From positions 1-47,599 of the forward strand of contig JANQIP010000031.1 in assembly GCA_028282095.1 (NCBI GenBank): a stretch of 47,599 bases of DNA, written 5' to 3'. Below the pieces are notes generated by a model. That model saw only the letters and a list, made by a program, of their open reading frames with translations. It was not told the DNA's origin and did not search any database. Of the stretch, positions 35,071 to 44,947 are shown one piece after another (position 1 is the stretch's first letter; each line of letters begins with the position of its first letter). Source of the stretch: Xanthobacteraceae bacterium (GTDB taxonomy: Bacteria; Pseudomonadota; Alphaproteobacteria; Rhizobiales; Xanthobacteraceae). The translations under genes and the position numbers were made by a program.

Positions 35071-35524
35071 CCCTTGTCCTCGCTTCGGCCGCGAATCTGT
35101 GGCCGACAGGACACGGTGCCATCAAAAGCGCCCCCTTGGTAGTGACCCGTATCGCCAAGCTTGGCATAGCATTGGTGGGCAGGCTTGGTCATACTGCGTT
35201 AACCTTCGCAGGACGCCTGGAGGCGATGCCAAGGGGAACGGCCATTTTGTGGACAGATCAATGGATTAGGCTTTCCGGCTCGAGGGGTGCCGGGCCGACT
35301 GAGACAAGGAGACGGGCCAAGAAGCGGGCACAATGGACGGTGGGCGGCGCGATCGGCTCGAATGAGCCGTGGGGGGCGCGTGGAATGTACGGTTTGATCA
35401 GCGTTATGGCGGGCCAGACGCGGGGGCCGAACGCCCCTGCGGTATGTTTATTTGTGTTCGCGGGCATGACGCCGGTCTGGCACTCGCCGCGTCGAACGCG
35501 ACGGCAACGGGGCACGCCGGGCCG
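35071..35524. other. 454-nt gap between pepA and lptG with no recognisable gene
   Basis: This divergent region should contain the promoters of pepA and of the lpt operon. The lptG frame is open back to 35369, but the upstream part is without family resemblance. I see no remnant of lptF, which usually occupies this position. Several weak AT-richer patches (35160-35210) might be promoters, but I cannot assign boxes with confidence. Confidence 0.5.
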
Positions 35525-36616
35525 ATGATTGCTGGACGCCTTTCACGTTATTTCGGCTGGCGCTTCCTGAGCGCGCTGCTTGCTATTTTCTTCGGCGGTT
35601 TCGGGCTCGTGGCACTGATCGATTACATCGAGCTGGTGCGTCGAAGCGGAGAATCGGGTGCGTCGGCCCTGGTCACTGCGGCGATTTCGCTCAGTCGCGT
35701 GCCGCATATCATGGAAGTGCTGATGCCGTTCGCCGTCCTGATCGGCGCGATGCTGTGCTATCTCAATCTCTCGCGACGGCTCGAACTCGTGATTGCCCGC
35801 GCGTCCGGCGTATCGGCCTGGCAGTTCATCACTCCGGCGCTGGTCGTTGCGTTCGTCTTCGGCGTGCTGGCAACGACGGTCTACAATCCGTTCGCGGCGT
35901 TCCTCAAGGAGCAGTCGAAGCGGCTCGAAGACCGGTATTTCGGCGGCGGACAGAACACGAATCTGCAAGCCACCGGCAGCGGATTTTGGGTGCGCCAGAA
36001 GAGCATCGCCGGCCAGTCGATTATCAATGCAGCAACCAGCAGCGACCAAGGCGCCCGGCTCGGCGGCGTCACCGTGTTCCGCTACGATCGCGACAACCAT
36101 TTCAGCGAACGCATCGAGGCGAAAACCGCAGTCCTGAACGAAGGATTCTGGCGGCTGATCGAGGTGCGGCGTTATCCGATGAACGCGCCCCCCGCGTTCG
36201 TTCCGGAATACGCGCTCAGCACCAATCTGACGCGCGAGCAGGTGCGCGAGAGCTTTGCGACGCCAGACACCGTGTCGTTCTGGGATCTGCCGTTCTACAT
36301 CGCGATGGCCGACCATGCCGGTCTCGCCGCCGCCGGCTACAAGCTGCAGTATCAGAAACTCCTGTCGCGGCCGGCATTGCTGGCGACGATGGTGCTGGTG
36401 GCGGCCGCTTTCAGTCTGCGCTTCTTCCGCTTCGGCGGCGTGCAGAACACGGTCTTGTGCGGCATCGCGGCAGGCTTCCTGCTGTTCGTGCTCTCCAAGG
36501 TCACCGACGACCTGAGCAAGGCGGAGCTGATGCATCCGATCGCAGCCGCATGGCTGCCGGTGGGCATCGGGGCGCTGATCGGCCTCGTTCCGCTGCTCTA
36601 TCAGGAGGACGGGTGA
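35525..36616 (+). CDS. lptG: LPS export ABC transporter permease LptG
   Basis: This encodes 363 residues from ATG 35525. The YjgP/YjgQ-family permease has three N-terminal membrane segments (about 13-33, 60-82, 97-118), a periplasmic beta-jellyroll domain (about 125-270), and three C-terminal segments (about 285-355). GWRFLSALLAIFFGGFGLVA then LIDYIELVRR and LSRRLELVIARASGVSAWQF are typical LptG motifs. With LptF and LptB it extracts LPS from the inner membrane. It overlaps lptD by 4 nt. No lptF precedes it, which is unusual. Confidence 0.9.
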   Translation: MIAGRLSRYFGWRFLSALLAIFFGGFGLVALIDYIELVRRSGESGASALVTAAISLSRVPHIMEVLMPFAVLIGAMLCYLNLSRRLELVIARASGVSAWQFITPALVVAFVFGVLATTVYNPFAAFLKEQSKRLEDRYFGGGQNTNLQATGSGFWVRQKSIAGQSIINAATSSDQGARLGGVTVFRYDRDNHFSERIEAKTAVLNEGFWRLIEVRRYPMNAPPAFVPEYALSTNLTREQVRESFATPDTVSFWDLPFYIAMADHAGLAAAGYKLQYQKLLSRPALLATMVLVAAAFSLRFFRFGGVQNTVLCGIAAGFLLFVLSKVTDDLSKAELMHPIAAAWLPVGIGALIGLVPLLYQEDG

Positions 36617-39102
36617 CCGTGATCGCGCTCGCCACCTTCCTTGGTCGTCTATGTCGGCGGTGGCAGCCCGCCGGCCTGTCCGTCGTTGCCCTTCTTGCTG
36701 CCGCCCTTGCGCTCTGCGTCGACACAAGGCCGGCGCAATCGCAGACGGCGCTGAGCTTCGAAAGCCAGATCAGACCGACCCCGCGGCGGCCCAGTACGCC
36801 TGTGACCGGCGATCCGCAGATGCTCGTGCAGGCGACCGAGATCCAATACGACTATCCCAATGAGCGGGTATCGGCCGTCGGCAATGTGCAGATCTACTAC
36901 AAGGGCTCGACCATCGAGGCCGACAAGATCATTTACGATCAGCGCACCAAGCACCTTCATGCCGAAGGCAATGTGCGGCTGACCAGTCCGGACGGCCAGA
37001 TCACATACGGCGATCTGATCGATTTGAGCGACGATTTCCGCAACGGTTTCATCGATTCACTGCGGCTTGAGACAGTCGACCAAGTCCGCTTCGCTGCCGC
37101 CCGCGGGCGGCGCGCCGAGGGCAATTACACCATCCTCGAGAGCGGCGTCTACACCGCCTGCGAGCCCTGCCGGACCGATCCGCGCAGGCCGCCGCTATGG
37201 CAGGTCAAGGCCGCGCGCATCATCCACGAACAGTCGGAGAAGATGGTCTATTTCGAGGATGCGCGCATCGAGTTCTTCGGCGTGCCGCTCGCCTATATGC
37301 CGTATTTCGCGACGCCCGATCCGACCGTCAAACGGAAAACCGGCGTGCTGATGCCGCTCGTGACCACGAGCTCGATCTATGGGCTCGGCGTCGAGGTCCC
37401 CTATTTTCTCGCGCTCGCGCCGAACTACGACATGACCATCTCGCCGCGCGGCATGTCGGAAGGCGGAGCGTTGGTTCAGACCGAGTGGCGACACCGGCTG
37501 GAGGACGGAGCCTACACGATCCGCGCCGCGGGCCTCTATCAGTACGACGAAGACAAGTTCGTCGGCACTGACGGCTTCAAGAAGTTCCGCGGCAGTGTCG
37601 AGTCGAGCGGGCGCTTCAACCTGTCGCCGCGCTGGATGTGGGGCTGGGACGGCGTGCTGGTTTCCGATGCCACCTTCTTTGCCGACTACAAGATCCGCTC
37701 CCTGCAGTCGAGCGCAATCGAGCTTGCCGATTTCTTCGGACAGACCGAGGGCGTGTCTCAACTCTTTCTCTCAGGCCGCGGCGCTCGCAGCTATTTCGAC
37801 ATCCGCGCCATTCACTATACCGGCTTCACCTCGGCCGACCGGCAGAAGGCGCTCCCGGTCATCCATCCGGTGACGGACTACCAGTACATCTTCGACCAGC
37901 CGGTGTTCGGCGGCGAGCTCGGCTATAATGTGAACATCACCAGCCTGTCGCGCGACGCCGCAAGTTTCGATCCGATCAGCGAGGATGCGGTGAACAAGGG
38001 GCTTTGTACCTCGGCAAGCGCTGATCCGGCGGTCAAGAACACGACCAACTGCCTGCTGCGCGGGGTCCCCGGCTCTTACTCCCGTTTTTCCGCCGAGACC
38101 CATTGGCGCCGACGCTATATCGACTCGTATGGCCAAGTGTTCACGCCTTTCGTATCGCTGCGCGGCGATGCCGCACAGATCAAGGTCGAGGACGACCTGG
38201 GCGTGGGAAATTTCATCGACACGGGCGAAACCCTGATCACGCGCTCCATGCCGACGATCGGCATGGAGTATCGCTATCCGTTCATTTCCGTCCATAGCTG
38301 GGGCACGCAGACGATCGAGCCGATCGCGCAGATCATTGCCCGTCCGAACGAGACCGGCATCGGCCGAATTCCGAACGAAGATGCACAAAGCTTGGTGTTC
38401 GACGACAGCAATCTCTTCAACGTCGACAAGTTTTCCGGCTGGGATCGGGTCGAGGGCGGCGGACGCAGCAATGCCGGTGTCGAATACACCGCCCAGTTCA
38501 ATGGCGGCGGCTCGGTGAATATGCTGGTCGGCCAATCCTACCATCTCTTCGGTACGAACTCCTTCGCGGTCGGTGACACGACCAATACCGGGCTTGGCAG
38601 CGGCCTTGACACGGACGTGTCCGATTACGTTGCCCGTTTCGCCTATTCTCCGACCCGAATCTACAGCGTGATCTCGCGCTACCGGTTCGATGAGCGGAAA
38701 TTTACGCTCAAGCGTTTCGAGCTCGAGGGTCGCGCGACCGTGGATCGCTGGTGGGTATCATTGGTCTATGGCAATTATGCCGAGCAGCCCGAGCTCGGCT
38801 TTCTCGAGCGGCGCGAAGGGCTGCTTGCCCAGGGCTCGATCAAGCTTGATGCGAACTGGGTGTTCTCTGGCGCCGCCCGTTATGACATCGCCAACAAGAA
38901 CCTGAGCCAAACCCAGGTCGGTGTCGGCTATATCGACGATTGTTTCCTGCTGGGGCTGAATTACGTGACGGACTATACCTACAGCACGAGCCTACCGGAA
39001 TCCAACCACACGGTGATGCTGCAGTTCGGTCTACGCACGCTCGGAAGCACCACCTCCTCGGGGGTCGGGGCAAACACCATTTCTCCCGGAACCAGTCAAT
39101 AA
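36613..39102 (+). CDS. lptD: LPS-assembly outer-membrane protein LptD
   Basis: This encodes 829 residues from a GTG overlapping the lptG stop; a GTG at 36619 lies at a better distance from AGGAGG and may be the real start. A signal sequence (about 20-44, ending AQSQ) is followed by an OstA/LptA-like periplasmic domain (about 65-165: ATEIQYDYPNERVSAVGNVQ, then EADKIIYD). Next is a CEPC pair (Cys183, Cys186) and the C-terminal LptD barrel (about 300-829). Further cysteines near 458 and 471 and in the DDCFLLGLNY segment could form the inter-domain disulfides. It inserts LPS into the outer leaflet with LptE. Confidence 0.95.
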   Translation: MTVIALATFLGRLCRRWQPAGLSVVALLAAALALCVDTRPAQSQTALSFESQIRPTPRRPSTPVTGDPQMLVQATEIQYDYPNERVSAVGNVQIYYKGSTIEADKIIYDQRTKHLHAEGNVRLTSPDGQITYGDLIDLSDDFRNGFIDSLRLETVDQVRFAAARGRRAEGNYTILESGVYTACEPCRTDPRRPPLWQVKAARIIHEQSEKMVYFEDARIEFFGVPLAYMPYFATPDPTVKRKTGVLMPLVTTSSIYGLGVEVPYFLALAPNYDMTISPRGMSEGGALVQTEWRHRLEDGAYTIRAAGLYQYDEDKFVGTDGFKKFRGSVESSGRFNLSPRWMWGWDGVLVSDATFFADYKIRSLQSSAIELADFFGQTEGVSQLFLSGRGARSYFDIRAIHYTGFTSADRQKALPVIHPVTDYQYIFDQPVFGGELGYNVNITSLSRDAASFDPISEDAVNKGLCTSASADPAVKNTTNCLLRGVPGSYSRFSAETHWRRRYIDSYGQVFTPFVSLRGDAAQIKVEDDLGVGNFIDTGETLITRSMPTIGMEYRYPFISVHSWGTQTIEPIAQIIARPNETGIGRIPNEDAQSLVFDDSNLFNVDKFSGWDRVEGGGRSNAGVEYTAQFNGGGSVNMLVGQSYHLFGTNSFAVGDTTNTGLGSGLDTDVSDYVARFAYSPTRIYSVISRYRFDERKFTLKRFELEGRATVDRWWVSLVYGNYAEQPELGFLERREGLLAQGSIKLDANWVFSGAARYDIANKNLSQTQVGVGYIDDCFLLGLNYVTDYTYSTSLPESNHTVMLQFGLRTLGSTTSSGVGANTISPGTSQ

Positions 39103-39222
39103 TTTCGCCGATTTCCTCGGTCAAAAACGGTCGCTGTGGGCGACCTCAAGGACGTGCGCGCGGGCGGTGGTCCGGCTTGACGACGAGCTCGGCCTTCGGC
39201 GAAGGTCGGCCAGGAAGATCGC

Positions 39223-39275
39223 CTAGTGTTCCGGGATGACCGTCCGGGGCCGGACCGTCAGAGTCGGAAAACACT
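39223..39275. repeat. family D nested palindrome upstream of surA
   Basis: CTAGTGTTCC, then GACCGTCCGG..CCGGACCGTC, then AGAGTCGGAAAACAC: the same nested layout as 11112-11162, about 40-90 nt ahead of the next start codon in both cases. The rest of the 39103-39311 gap shows no gene. Confidence 0.65.
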
Positions 39276-39311
39276 TGCCACCGCGGCACCGTACGCAGGG
39301 GCACCGGAAAA

Positions 39312-40310
39312 ATGGAGCGCTTCGAAGTGGATCGTCTCCGCATGAGCAACCTTAAGATTTTCTCGCAGTCGGCTTTGATCGCGTGTGGATTCTTCTTTGC
39401 AGTCGCGATTCTGTTGACCGCAGGTCTTGCGCAGCCGGCGGCGGCGCAAACCGTGGTCGCGATCGTGAACGGCGATCCGATCACCGCCTTCGATATCGAC
39501 CAGCGCACCAAGTTGACTCGGCTGAGCACCCGCAAGACGCCGAAACGCCAAGACGTCTTGGACGAGTTGATCAATGAAAGGCTCAAGATTCACGCCGGCC
39601 GTCGTTACAAACTCAGCATACCGGACAAGAATGTCGATTCATCTTACGCCAGTATGGCCAAGCGGATGAATCTCTCGGCAGAACAGCTCACACAGATGCT
39701 GAGAAAGGGCGGCGTGCACGCGAAGACGCTCAAGGAACGGATCCGGGCGGATTTGACGTGGCAGCAACTGGTGCGCGGCAAGTATCAGTCCAGTTTTCGG
39801 TTTCGCGACAAGGATGTGCTTGCCGCGCTTGACAGCAAGACGGACGGTAAGGAGATGGACAGGGGAATCGACGGCAAGGTGGTCGCCTACGACTATGTCC
39901 TGCAGCCGATTCTCTTCATCGTGCCCAAGGGTGCGCCGAAGTCCGCTTTCAATGCGCGCCGGCGGGAAGCCGAGGCCATGCGCAGCCGTTTTCAGAACTG
40001 CGAGGAAGGATTGCGTTTTGCTCGCGCCCTGCGGAACGTGATCGTGCGCAACCAGGTCTCGCGCAATTCCTCCGATCTCCCCGCGGCCCTGCGCGACATG
40101 CTCAAGAACACCGGCGTCGGCCGTCTGACCACTCCGGAAACCACACCGAACGGCATTCAGGTATTCGCGATTTGCGACAAACGGGAAACCAAGGTCGATG
40201 CGCCCGCCATGCGAAAGGCTCGCCAGGAGCTGTTCGCCGAGCAGTTCAAGGTCAAGTCCGACCGCCTGCTCGATGAGATACGGCGCACGTCTTTGATCGA
40301 GATGAGATGA
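39312..40310 (+). CDS. surA: periplasmic chaperone SurA-like peptidyl-prolyl isomerase family protein
   Basis: The protein has 332 residues, or 322 from an internal ATG at 39342. A signal peptide ending PAAAQ is followed by the SurA N-terminal domain (VVAIVNGDPITAFDIDQRTK, LDELINERLKI) and a single degenerate parvulin-like region (about 180-290). It escorts outer-membrane proteins through the periplasm. Alphaproteobacterial SurA homologs are often short and carry one weak parvulin domain, as here. Its position after lptD is conserved. The stop overlaps pdxA by 4 nt (ATGA). Confidence 0.88.
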   Translation: MERFEVDRLRMSNLKIFSQSALIACGFFFAVAILLTAGLAQPAAAQTVVAIVNGDPITAFDIDQRTKLTRLSTRKTPKRQDVLDELINERLKIHAGRRYKLSIPDKNVDSSYASMAKRMNLSAEQLTQMLRKGGVHAKTLKERIRADLTWQQLVRGKYQSSFRFRDKDVLAALDSKTDGKEMDRGIDGKVVAYDYVLQPILFIVPKGAPKSAFNARRREAEAMRSRFQNCEEGLRFARALRNVIVRNQVSRNSSDLPAALRDMLKNTGVGRLTTPETTPNGIQVFAICDKRETKVDAPAMRKARQELFAEQFKVKSDRLLDEIRRTSLIEMR

Positions 40311-41332
40311 ACGCCCCGCTTGCGCTCACGCTCGGCGAGCCGGCCGGAATCGGACCCGACATCGCGTTGGCGGCCTGGCTGCGCCGGGGGGAGCTGGATG
40401 TGCCCCCGTTCTATCTCCTCGCCGATCCCGCCTTCGTTGCCCGCCGTGCCGATGTGCTCAGGCTCGACGTGCCGCTCTCAACGGTAACGCCGGCGCAAGC
40501 ATGCCATACTTTCGCGGCCGCGCTGCCGGTCGTCGATCTCGGCCTTTCCATCACCGCCACGCCGGGCGCACCCGATACCACGAGCGCACCCGCCGCCATT
40601 TCGGCGATCGATCGGGCTGTCGGCGCGGCGCTCGCCGGCGAAGCATCGGGCATCGTCACCAACCCGATCTCAAAGGCCGTGCTCTATCGTGCCGGCTTCG
40701 CCGATCCGGGACATACGGAGTATCTCGCCCGGCTCGCCGCCCGCGCTACCGGACGGGAGGCGATGCCGGTCATGATGATCTGGTCGCCCGAGCTTGCCGT
40801 GGTGCCGGTGACGATCCACGTGCCGCTCGCGGCGGTGCCGGGCTTGCTCACGCGCGATCTCATCGTGACGACGGGACGCATCGTCGCCGACGATCTGACC
40901 CGCCGATTCGGGCTATCGCGTCCGCGATTGGTGGTCGCCGGACTCAACCCGCATGCCGGCGAGGACGGCGCGATGGGCGCCGAGGAGCTTGACGTCATTG
41001 CGCCGGCCGTGGCGGCGCTCGCAGCCGAAGGCGTCGCCATCCGCGGACCGCTCTCGGCCGACACGCTGTTCCATGCCGCCGCCCGCGCCACCTATGACGC
41101 CGCGCTGTGCATGTATCACGACCAGGCGCTGATACCGGCCAAGACGCTCGGCTTCGACCACGCCGTCAATGTGACGCTCGGCTTGCCTTTCGTGCGCACC
41201 TCGCCCGACCATGGCACCGCGCTCGATCTTGCCGGGACGGGACGCGCCGATCCGTCGAGCCTCATCGCCGCGCTCAAGCTCGCGGCGCGGCTCGCCGCCA
41301 ATGCCGCGCCGACCGTCGCGGCGGCGGAGTAG
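40307..41332 (+). CDS. pdxA: 4-hydroxythreonine-4-phosphate dehydrogenase
   Basis: The 341-residue PdxA oxidises 4-phosphohydroxy-L-threonine with NAD in pyridoxal phosphate synthesis, in the cytoplasm. The metal-binding histidines are at about His171, His216 ([10 protein letters not shown]) and His271 (MYHDQALIP). [11 protein letters not shown] at the start and [16 protein letters not shown] at the end are family signatures. It is translationally coupled to surA and followed by rsmA after 50 nt. Confidence 0.96.
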   Translation: MNAPLALTLGEPAGIGPDIALAAWLRRGELDVPPFYLLADPAFVARRADVLRLDVPLSTVTPAQACHTFAAALPVVDLGLSITATPGAPDTTSAPAAISAIDRAVGAALAGEASGIVTNPISKAVLYRAGFADPGHTEYLARLAARATGREAMPVMMIWSPELAVVPVTIHVPLAAVPGLLTRDLIVTTGRIVADDLTRRFGLSRPRLVVAGLNPHAGEDGAMGAEELDVIAPAVAALAAEGVAIRGPLSADTLFHAAARATYDAALCMYHDQALIPAKTLGFDHAVNVTLGLPFVRTSPDHGTALDLAGTGRADPSSLIAALKLAARLAANAAPTVAAAE

Positions 41333-41382
41333 AGTCGTTCCGGGCTCGCGCGCCTTCCCTTTCGGGGAAAGGTGATGAATCC

Positions 41383-42255
41383 ATGGTTCTCGACGATCTG
41401 CCGCCGCTGCGTGAGGTGATCCGCCGGCATCAGCTCTCGGCGCGCAAATCGCTCGGGCAGAATTTCCTTCTCGATCTCAACCTGACGGCAAGGATCGCCC
41501 GTGCCGCCGGCCCGCTCGATGCTGTCACGGTGATCGAGATCGGACCGGGACCGGGCGGGCTCACGCGTGCGCTCCTCGCACAAGGCGCACGGCGGGTGAT
41601 CGCCGTCGAGCGCGACGCGCGGGCCATCGCCGCGCTCGATGAGATCGGCGCGCGCTTTCCCGGCCGCCTGAGCGTCATTGCCGGCGATGCGCTGGGATTC
41701 GATCCGCGCACGCTGGGCGATGTCGAAGGACCGCTGCGGATCGTCGCCAACCTGCCCTACAATATCGCAACGGCCTTGCTCATCGGTTGGCTCTCGGTCG
41801 AGCCGTGGCCGCCCTGGTACGACGCGTTGATCCTGATGTTCCAGCGCGAGGTAGCCGAACGCATCGCGGCGCCTGCGGGCACGAAGCAATATGGCCGGCT
41901 CTCGGTGCTGGCGCAGTGGCGCACCGTGCCGCAGATCTTGTTCGATATTGCACCCCAGGCTTTCGTGCCGCCGCCCAAGGTGACGTCCTCGCTGGTCCGC
42001 CTGGTGCCGCGCGCGGAGCCGCTTCCATGCGCGCGCAGCACGCTCGAAAGGATCACGGAAGCAGCGTTCGGCCAGCGCCGGAAAATGCTGCGCCAGAGCT
42101 TGAAATCGCTCGGCTGCGATCCGCTCGCCCTTGTCGCCGAGGCAGGGATCGCGCCGCAAGCGCGGGCTGAGGATATCCCGGTTGCCGGCTTTGTTGCTCT
42201 TGCAAATGCGTGGGATCGGTCGCGCCCGGCCGCAACGTCGGATGGCCGACCATAG
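41383..42255 (+). CDS. rsmA: 16S rRNA (adenine1518/1519-N6)-dimethyltransferase RsmA (KsgA)
   Basis: This encodes 290 residues from ATG 41383 (AAAGGTGA upstream); the frame is open far upstream but overlaps pdxA. It dimethylates two adjacent adenosines near the 3' end of 16S rRNA using SAM. Motifs are LGQNFLLD (24-31), the SAM loop [10 protein letters not shown] (52-61) and NLPYN (123-127), the catalytic motif of N6-adenine methyltransferases. The order surA-pdxA-rsmA is conserved in proteobacteria. No downstream partner: repeats follow. Confidence 0.96.
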   Translation: MVLDDLPPLREVIRRHQLSARKSLGQNFLLDLNLTARIARAAGPLDAVTVIEIGPGPGGLTRALLAQGARRVIAVERDARAIAALDEIGARFPGRLSVIAGDALGFDPRTLGDVEGPLRIVANLPYNIATALLIGWLSVEPWPPWYDALILMFQREVAERIAAPAGTKQYGRLSVLAQWRTVPQILFDIAPQAFVPPPKVTSSLVRLVPRAEPLPCARSTLERITEAAFGQRRKMLRQSLKSLGCDPLALVAEAGIAPQARAEDIPVAGFVALANAWDRSRPAATSDGRP

Positions 42256-42264
42256 AACGCGAAA

Positions 42265-42431
42265 CTCACCCTCCCCCGGGGCTACGTTGCCTTCTCCCCG
42301 CAGCGGGGAGAAGGTGGCGAGCGGCGCTTGCCGCGAGCCGGATGAGTAACTTCTTCCTTTTCGCATGGGCTGCTGGCCCCTCACCCGCCGCGCTTCGCGC
42401 GTCGACCTCTCCCCGCAAGCGGGGAGAGGTG
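42265..42431. repeat. two family E GC-rich palindromic repeats
   Basis: The first (42265-42320) has CCTTCTCCCCGCAGCGGGGA then GAAGG; the second (42376-42431) has a CGCGCTTCGCGCG hairpin and then CCTCTCCCC GCAAGC GGGGAGAGG. The centre of the second is identical to the palindrome in the 5-oxoprolinase gene. With the family A copy next to it, these fill the 42256-42615 gap; no gene is visible there. Confidence 0.82.
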
Positions 42432-42446
42432 TTATTGCGGCATTAG

Positions 42447-42546
42447 AGCGCGATTGTTTCGCCTTGAACCAATCGCGCTCTCTTTACCTTGCCCTGTCGC
42501 ATGATCTTGTCCGAAAAGTCTGCAATTTTTCGGGATCATGCTCTAA
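42447..42546 (-). repeat. family A two-hairpin repeat
   Basis: A reverse-orientation copy: AGCGCGATTG...CAATCGCGCT hairpin, linker, then GCATGATC-TTGTCCGAAAAGTCTGC...GATCATGC. It ends about 70 nt before eutB, a possible position for influence on eutB transcription or mRNA. Confidence 0.88.
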
Positions 42547-42615
42547 CATCCCAGTTTCCGGCTCGATCGACGGACCGATTGCTCGCTTTCTCCGTCTCGC
42601 TCTGGGAGTCCTGCG

Positions 42616-43992
42616 ATGTATCGCGCTACGGTCGGTACGCGCCAATATGTGTTCCCTGACCTTGCGACGCTCATGGCCAAGGCTTCCCCGCTGCGCAGCG
42701 GCGACCAGCTCGCGGGCCTTGCGGCGGAGAGCGGCGAGGAGCGCGTTGCCGCGCAATTTGCGCTGGCCGATCTGCCGCTGACGGCGTTCCTTGAGCAGTC
42801 TGTCGTTCCCTACGAGCACGACGCGGTCACACGCCTCATCATCGACACGCATGATCGGGCAGCCTTCGCCCCGATTGCACATCTCACCGTTGGCGGATTC
42901 CGTGACTGGCTGTTGGCGGATCACGTGACGGGCGCGAGCCTCGCCGCGCTGGCACCCGGCGTTACACCCGAGATGGCGGCCGCGGTCAGCAAGATCAGCC
43001 GCGTCCAGGATCTGATGTTGATCGCCGCGAAATGCGCGGTGGTGACCCGGTTTCGCAATACGATCGGGCTGCCCGGCCGGCTGTCGGTACGGCTGCAGCC
43101 CAACCATCCGACGGATGACGCGCACGGGATCGCGGCGAGCATTCTCGACGGCCTGCTGTTGGGTGCGGGCGATGCGGTGATCGGCATCAATCCTGCGACC
43201 GACAGCCCCGAGCGCGCGCATGCGCTGTTGTCCATGCTCGAGGATATCCGCAGCAAGCTCGACATCCCGACGCAAAGCTGCGTGCTCGCGCATGTCACGA
43301 CGGTGCTGGACCTGATCGGCCGGGGCTCACCGGTCGATCTCGTGTTCCAATCGATCGCCGGAACCGAGGCGGCCAATGCGAGCTTCGGGATCGATCTGGC
43401 GCTTCTGGAGGAAGCACAGGCGGCGGCGCTGTCGCTCGGCCGCGGCACGGTCGGCGACAATGTGATGTATTTCGAAACCGGCCAGGGCAGCGCGCTGTCG
43501 GCGGACGCGCATCACGGCGTCGACCAGCAAACCCTGGAGGCGCGCGCCTATGCGGTTGCGCGCCGGTTCAAGCCGCTTCTGGTCAACACCGTGGTCGGCT
43601 TCATCGGACCGGAATATCTGTTCGACGGCAAACAGATCATGCGGGCCGGACTGGAGGACCATTTCTGCGGCAAGCTTTTGGGCGTGCCGATGGGTGTCGA
43701 TGTCTGCTACACCAACCATGCCGAAGCCGACCAGGACGATGCAGACGCGCTTCTGGCGTTGCTGGTCGCGGCGGGCGTCAACTTTGTGATGGGCGTCCCG
43801 GGCGCCGACGATGTCATGCTCGGCTATCAGAGCACCTCGTTCCACGATGCGCTCGCGATGCGCGAGGTCTTTGGCCGCCGTCCGGCGCCGGAGTTCGAGG
43901 CCTGGCTGGACCGGCAGGGCCTGATCGATGATGAAAGCCGCATCCGCCCGCACGGCGTGCCGGGCCGCTTCCGTCTCCTCTTGCCGGCATGA
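42616..43992 (+). CDS. eutB: ethanolamine ammonia-lyase large subunit
   Basis: The 458-residue catalytic subunit of the adenosylcobalamin-dependent lyase splits ethanolamine into acetaldehyde and ammonia. It shows the family's N-terminal RATVGTRQYVFPDLATLMAK, GLPGRLSVRLQPNHPTDD, and the barrel segments DAVIGINPATDSPERA, VLAHVTTVLDLI, DLVFQSIAGTEAAN, MYFETGQGSALSADAHHGVD and FLARP-type end regions. Length is normal. eutC follows after 4 nt. No reactivase (eutA), permease or microcompartment genes are present, which points to the simple soluble form used for nitrogen supply. Confidence 0.95.
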   Translation: MYRATVGTRQYVFPDLATLMAKASPLRSGDQLAGLAAESGEERVAAQFALADLPLTAFLEQSVVPYEHDAVTRLIIDTHDRAAFAPIAHLTVGGFRDWLLADHVTGASLAALAPGVTPEMAAAVSKISRVQDLMLIAAKCAVVTRFRNTIGLPGRLSVRLQPNHPTDDAHGIAASILDGLLLGAGDAVIGINPATDSPERAHALLSMLEDIRSKLDIPTQSCVLAHVTTVLDLIGRGSPVDLVFQSIAGTEAANASFGIDLALLEEAQAAALSLGRGTVGDNVMYFETGQGSALSADAHHGVDQQTLEARAYAVARRFKPLLVNTVVGFIGPEYLFDGKQIMRAGLEDHFCGKLLGVPMGVDVCYTNHAEADQDDADALLALLVAAGVNFVMGVPGADDVMLGYQSTSFHDALAMREVFGRRPAPEFEAWLDRQGLIDDESRIRPHGVPGRFRLLLPA

Positions 43993-43996
43993 TCCC

Positions 43997-44803
43997 ATGA
44001 GCGACAAGACCGCCAACGCGTCTCCATCCGATCCATCCGGCCGTTCCCCGGTGGGCGCGGAACACGAGGAATTATGGGACAGACTGCGCCGGCTGACCGC
44101 GGCGCGCATCGGGCTCAAACGGTCCGGCGCCTCGCTTGCGACCGGCCCGTTGCTCGATTTCCAGCTTGCCCATGCCCGCGCGCGCGATGCCGTGCATGAG
44201 CCGCTCGACATCGGACGCCTGACGTCCGAACTCGCTGCGCTCGCCTTGCCGGTTGTCGAGATCGCAAGCGACGCCGAGGACCGCCAGCGCTATCTGATGC
44301 GCCCCGACCTCGGCCGCCGCCTGTCGCCCCAAGCGCCGGCCGCGCTGGCGCCGCATGCCGGCGCCTACGATATTGTGTTCGTCGTCGCCGACGGTCTGTC
44401 GGCGCGTGCCGTGCAGATGCACGCGCAGCCCGTCCTCGAAGGCGTGCTGCCGGCCTTGCGCGCGGACGGCTGGCGGATTGCGCCGCTTGTCATCGTGCGC
44501 CACGGCCGCGTTGCCGTCGGCGACGTCATCGCGCGCGCGCTCGGGGCCGAATGCGTGACAATCCTGATCGGCGAGCGCCCGGGCCTGACCGCGCCCGACA
44601 GCATGGGCGCCTATCTGACCTGGCAGCCCGATGCGCAGACGACCGATGCGCAGCGCAACTGCATCTCCAATATCCGCCCCGAAGGCATCGGCTATGCCGA
44701 GGCCGCCTTCAAGCTGGCGCATCTTCTGCGCGCCATGCGAATGCAGCGCCGCTCGGGCGTCCAGCTCAAGGACGATTCGGATCGATTGCTGATCGGACAA
44801 TGA
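43997..44803 (+). CDS. eutC: ethanolamine ammonia-lyase small subunit
   Basis: This encodes 268 residues from ATG 43997, 4 nt after eutB. It contains the EutC signatures ARIGLKRSGASLATGPLLDF, QLAHARARDAVHEPLD, DIVFVVADGLSARAVQMHAQ, and GERPGLTAPDSMGAYLTW followed by NCISNIRPEGIGYAEAAFKL. EutC helps to bind cobalamin and assembles with EutB. No further eut gene follows. Confidence 0.95.
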   Translation: MSDKTANASPSDPSGRSPVGAEHEELWDRLRRLTAARIGLKRSGASLATGPLLDFQLAHARARDAVHEPLDIGRLTSELAALALPVVEIASDAEDRQRYLMRPDLGRRLSPQAPAALAPHAGAYDIVFVVADGLSARAVQMHAQPVLEGVLPALRADGWRIAPLVIVRHGRVAVGDVIARALGAECVTILIGERPGLTAPDSMGAYLTWQPDAQTTDAQRNCISNIRPEGIGYAEAAFKLAHLLRAMRMQRRSGVQLKDDSDRLLIGQ

Positions 44804-44947
44804 TCGCGCGCCGGGCTCTCGGGTCTGCCATCGCGCCGCGCCTTTGTCGATCGTCCGGAATGGGCCCGGCGCGGACGCTATAGACTCCGGATACCTTATT
44901 GGGCCTTACTTGGTTCGCAGCGATTCGAAAGGAACGGTATCAAACTC

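Noticed and set aside
35136..35528. Frame of 130 codons in the pepA-lptG gap as a possible lptF remnant
   Set aside because: It has no membrane segments or YjgP/YjgQ-like motifs and is Arg/Gly-rich like random GC-rich sequence.
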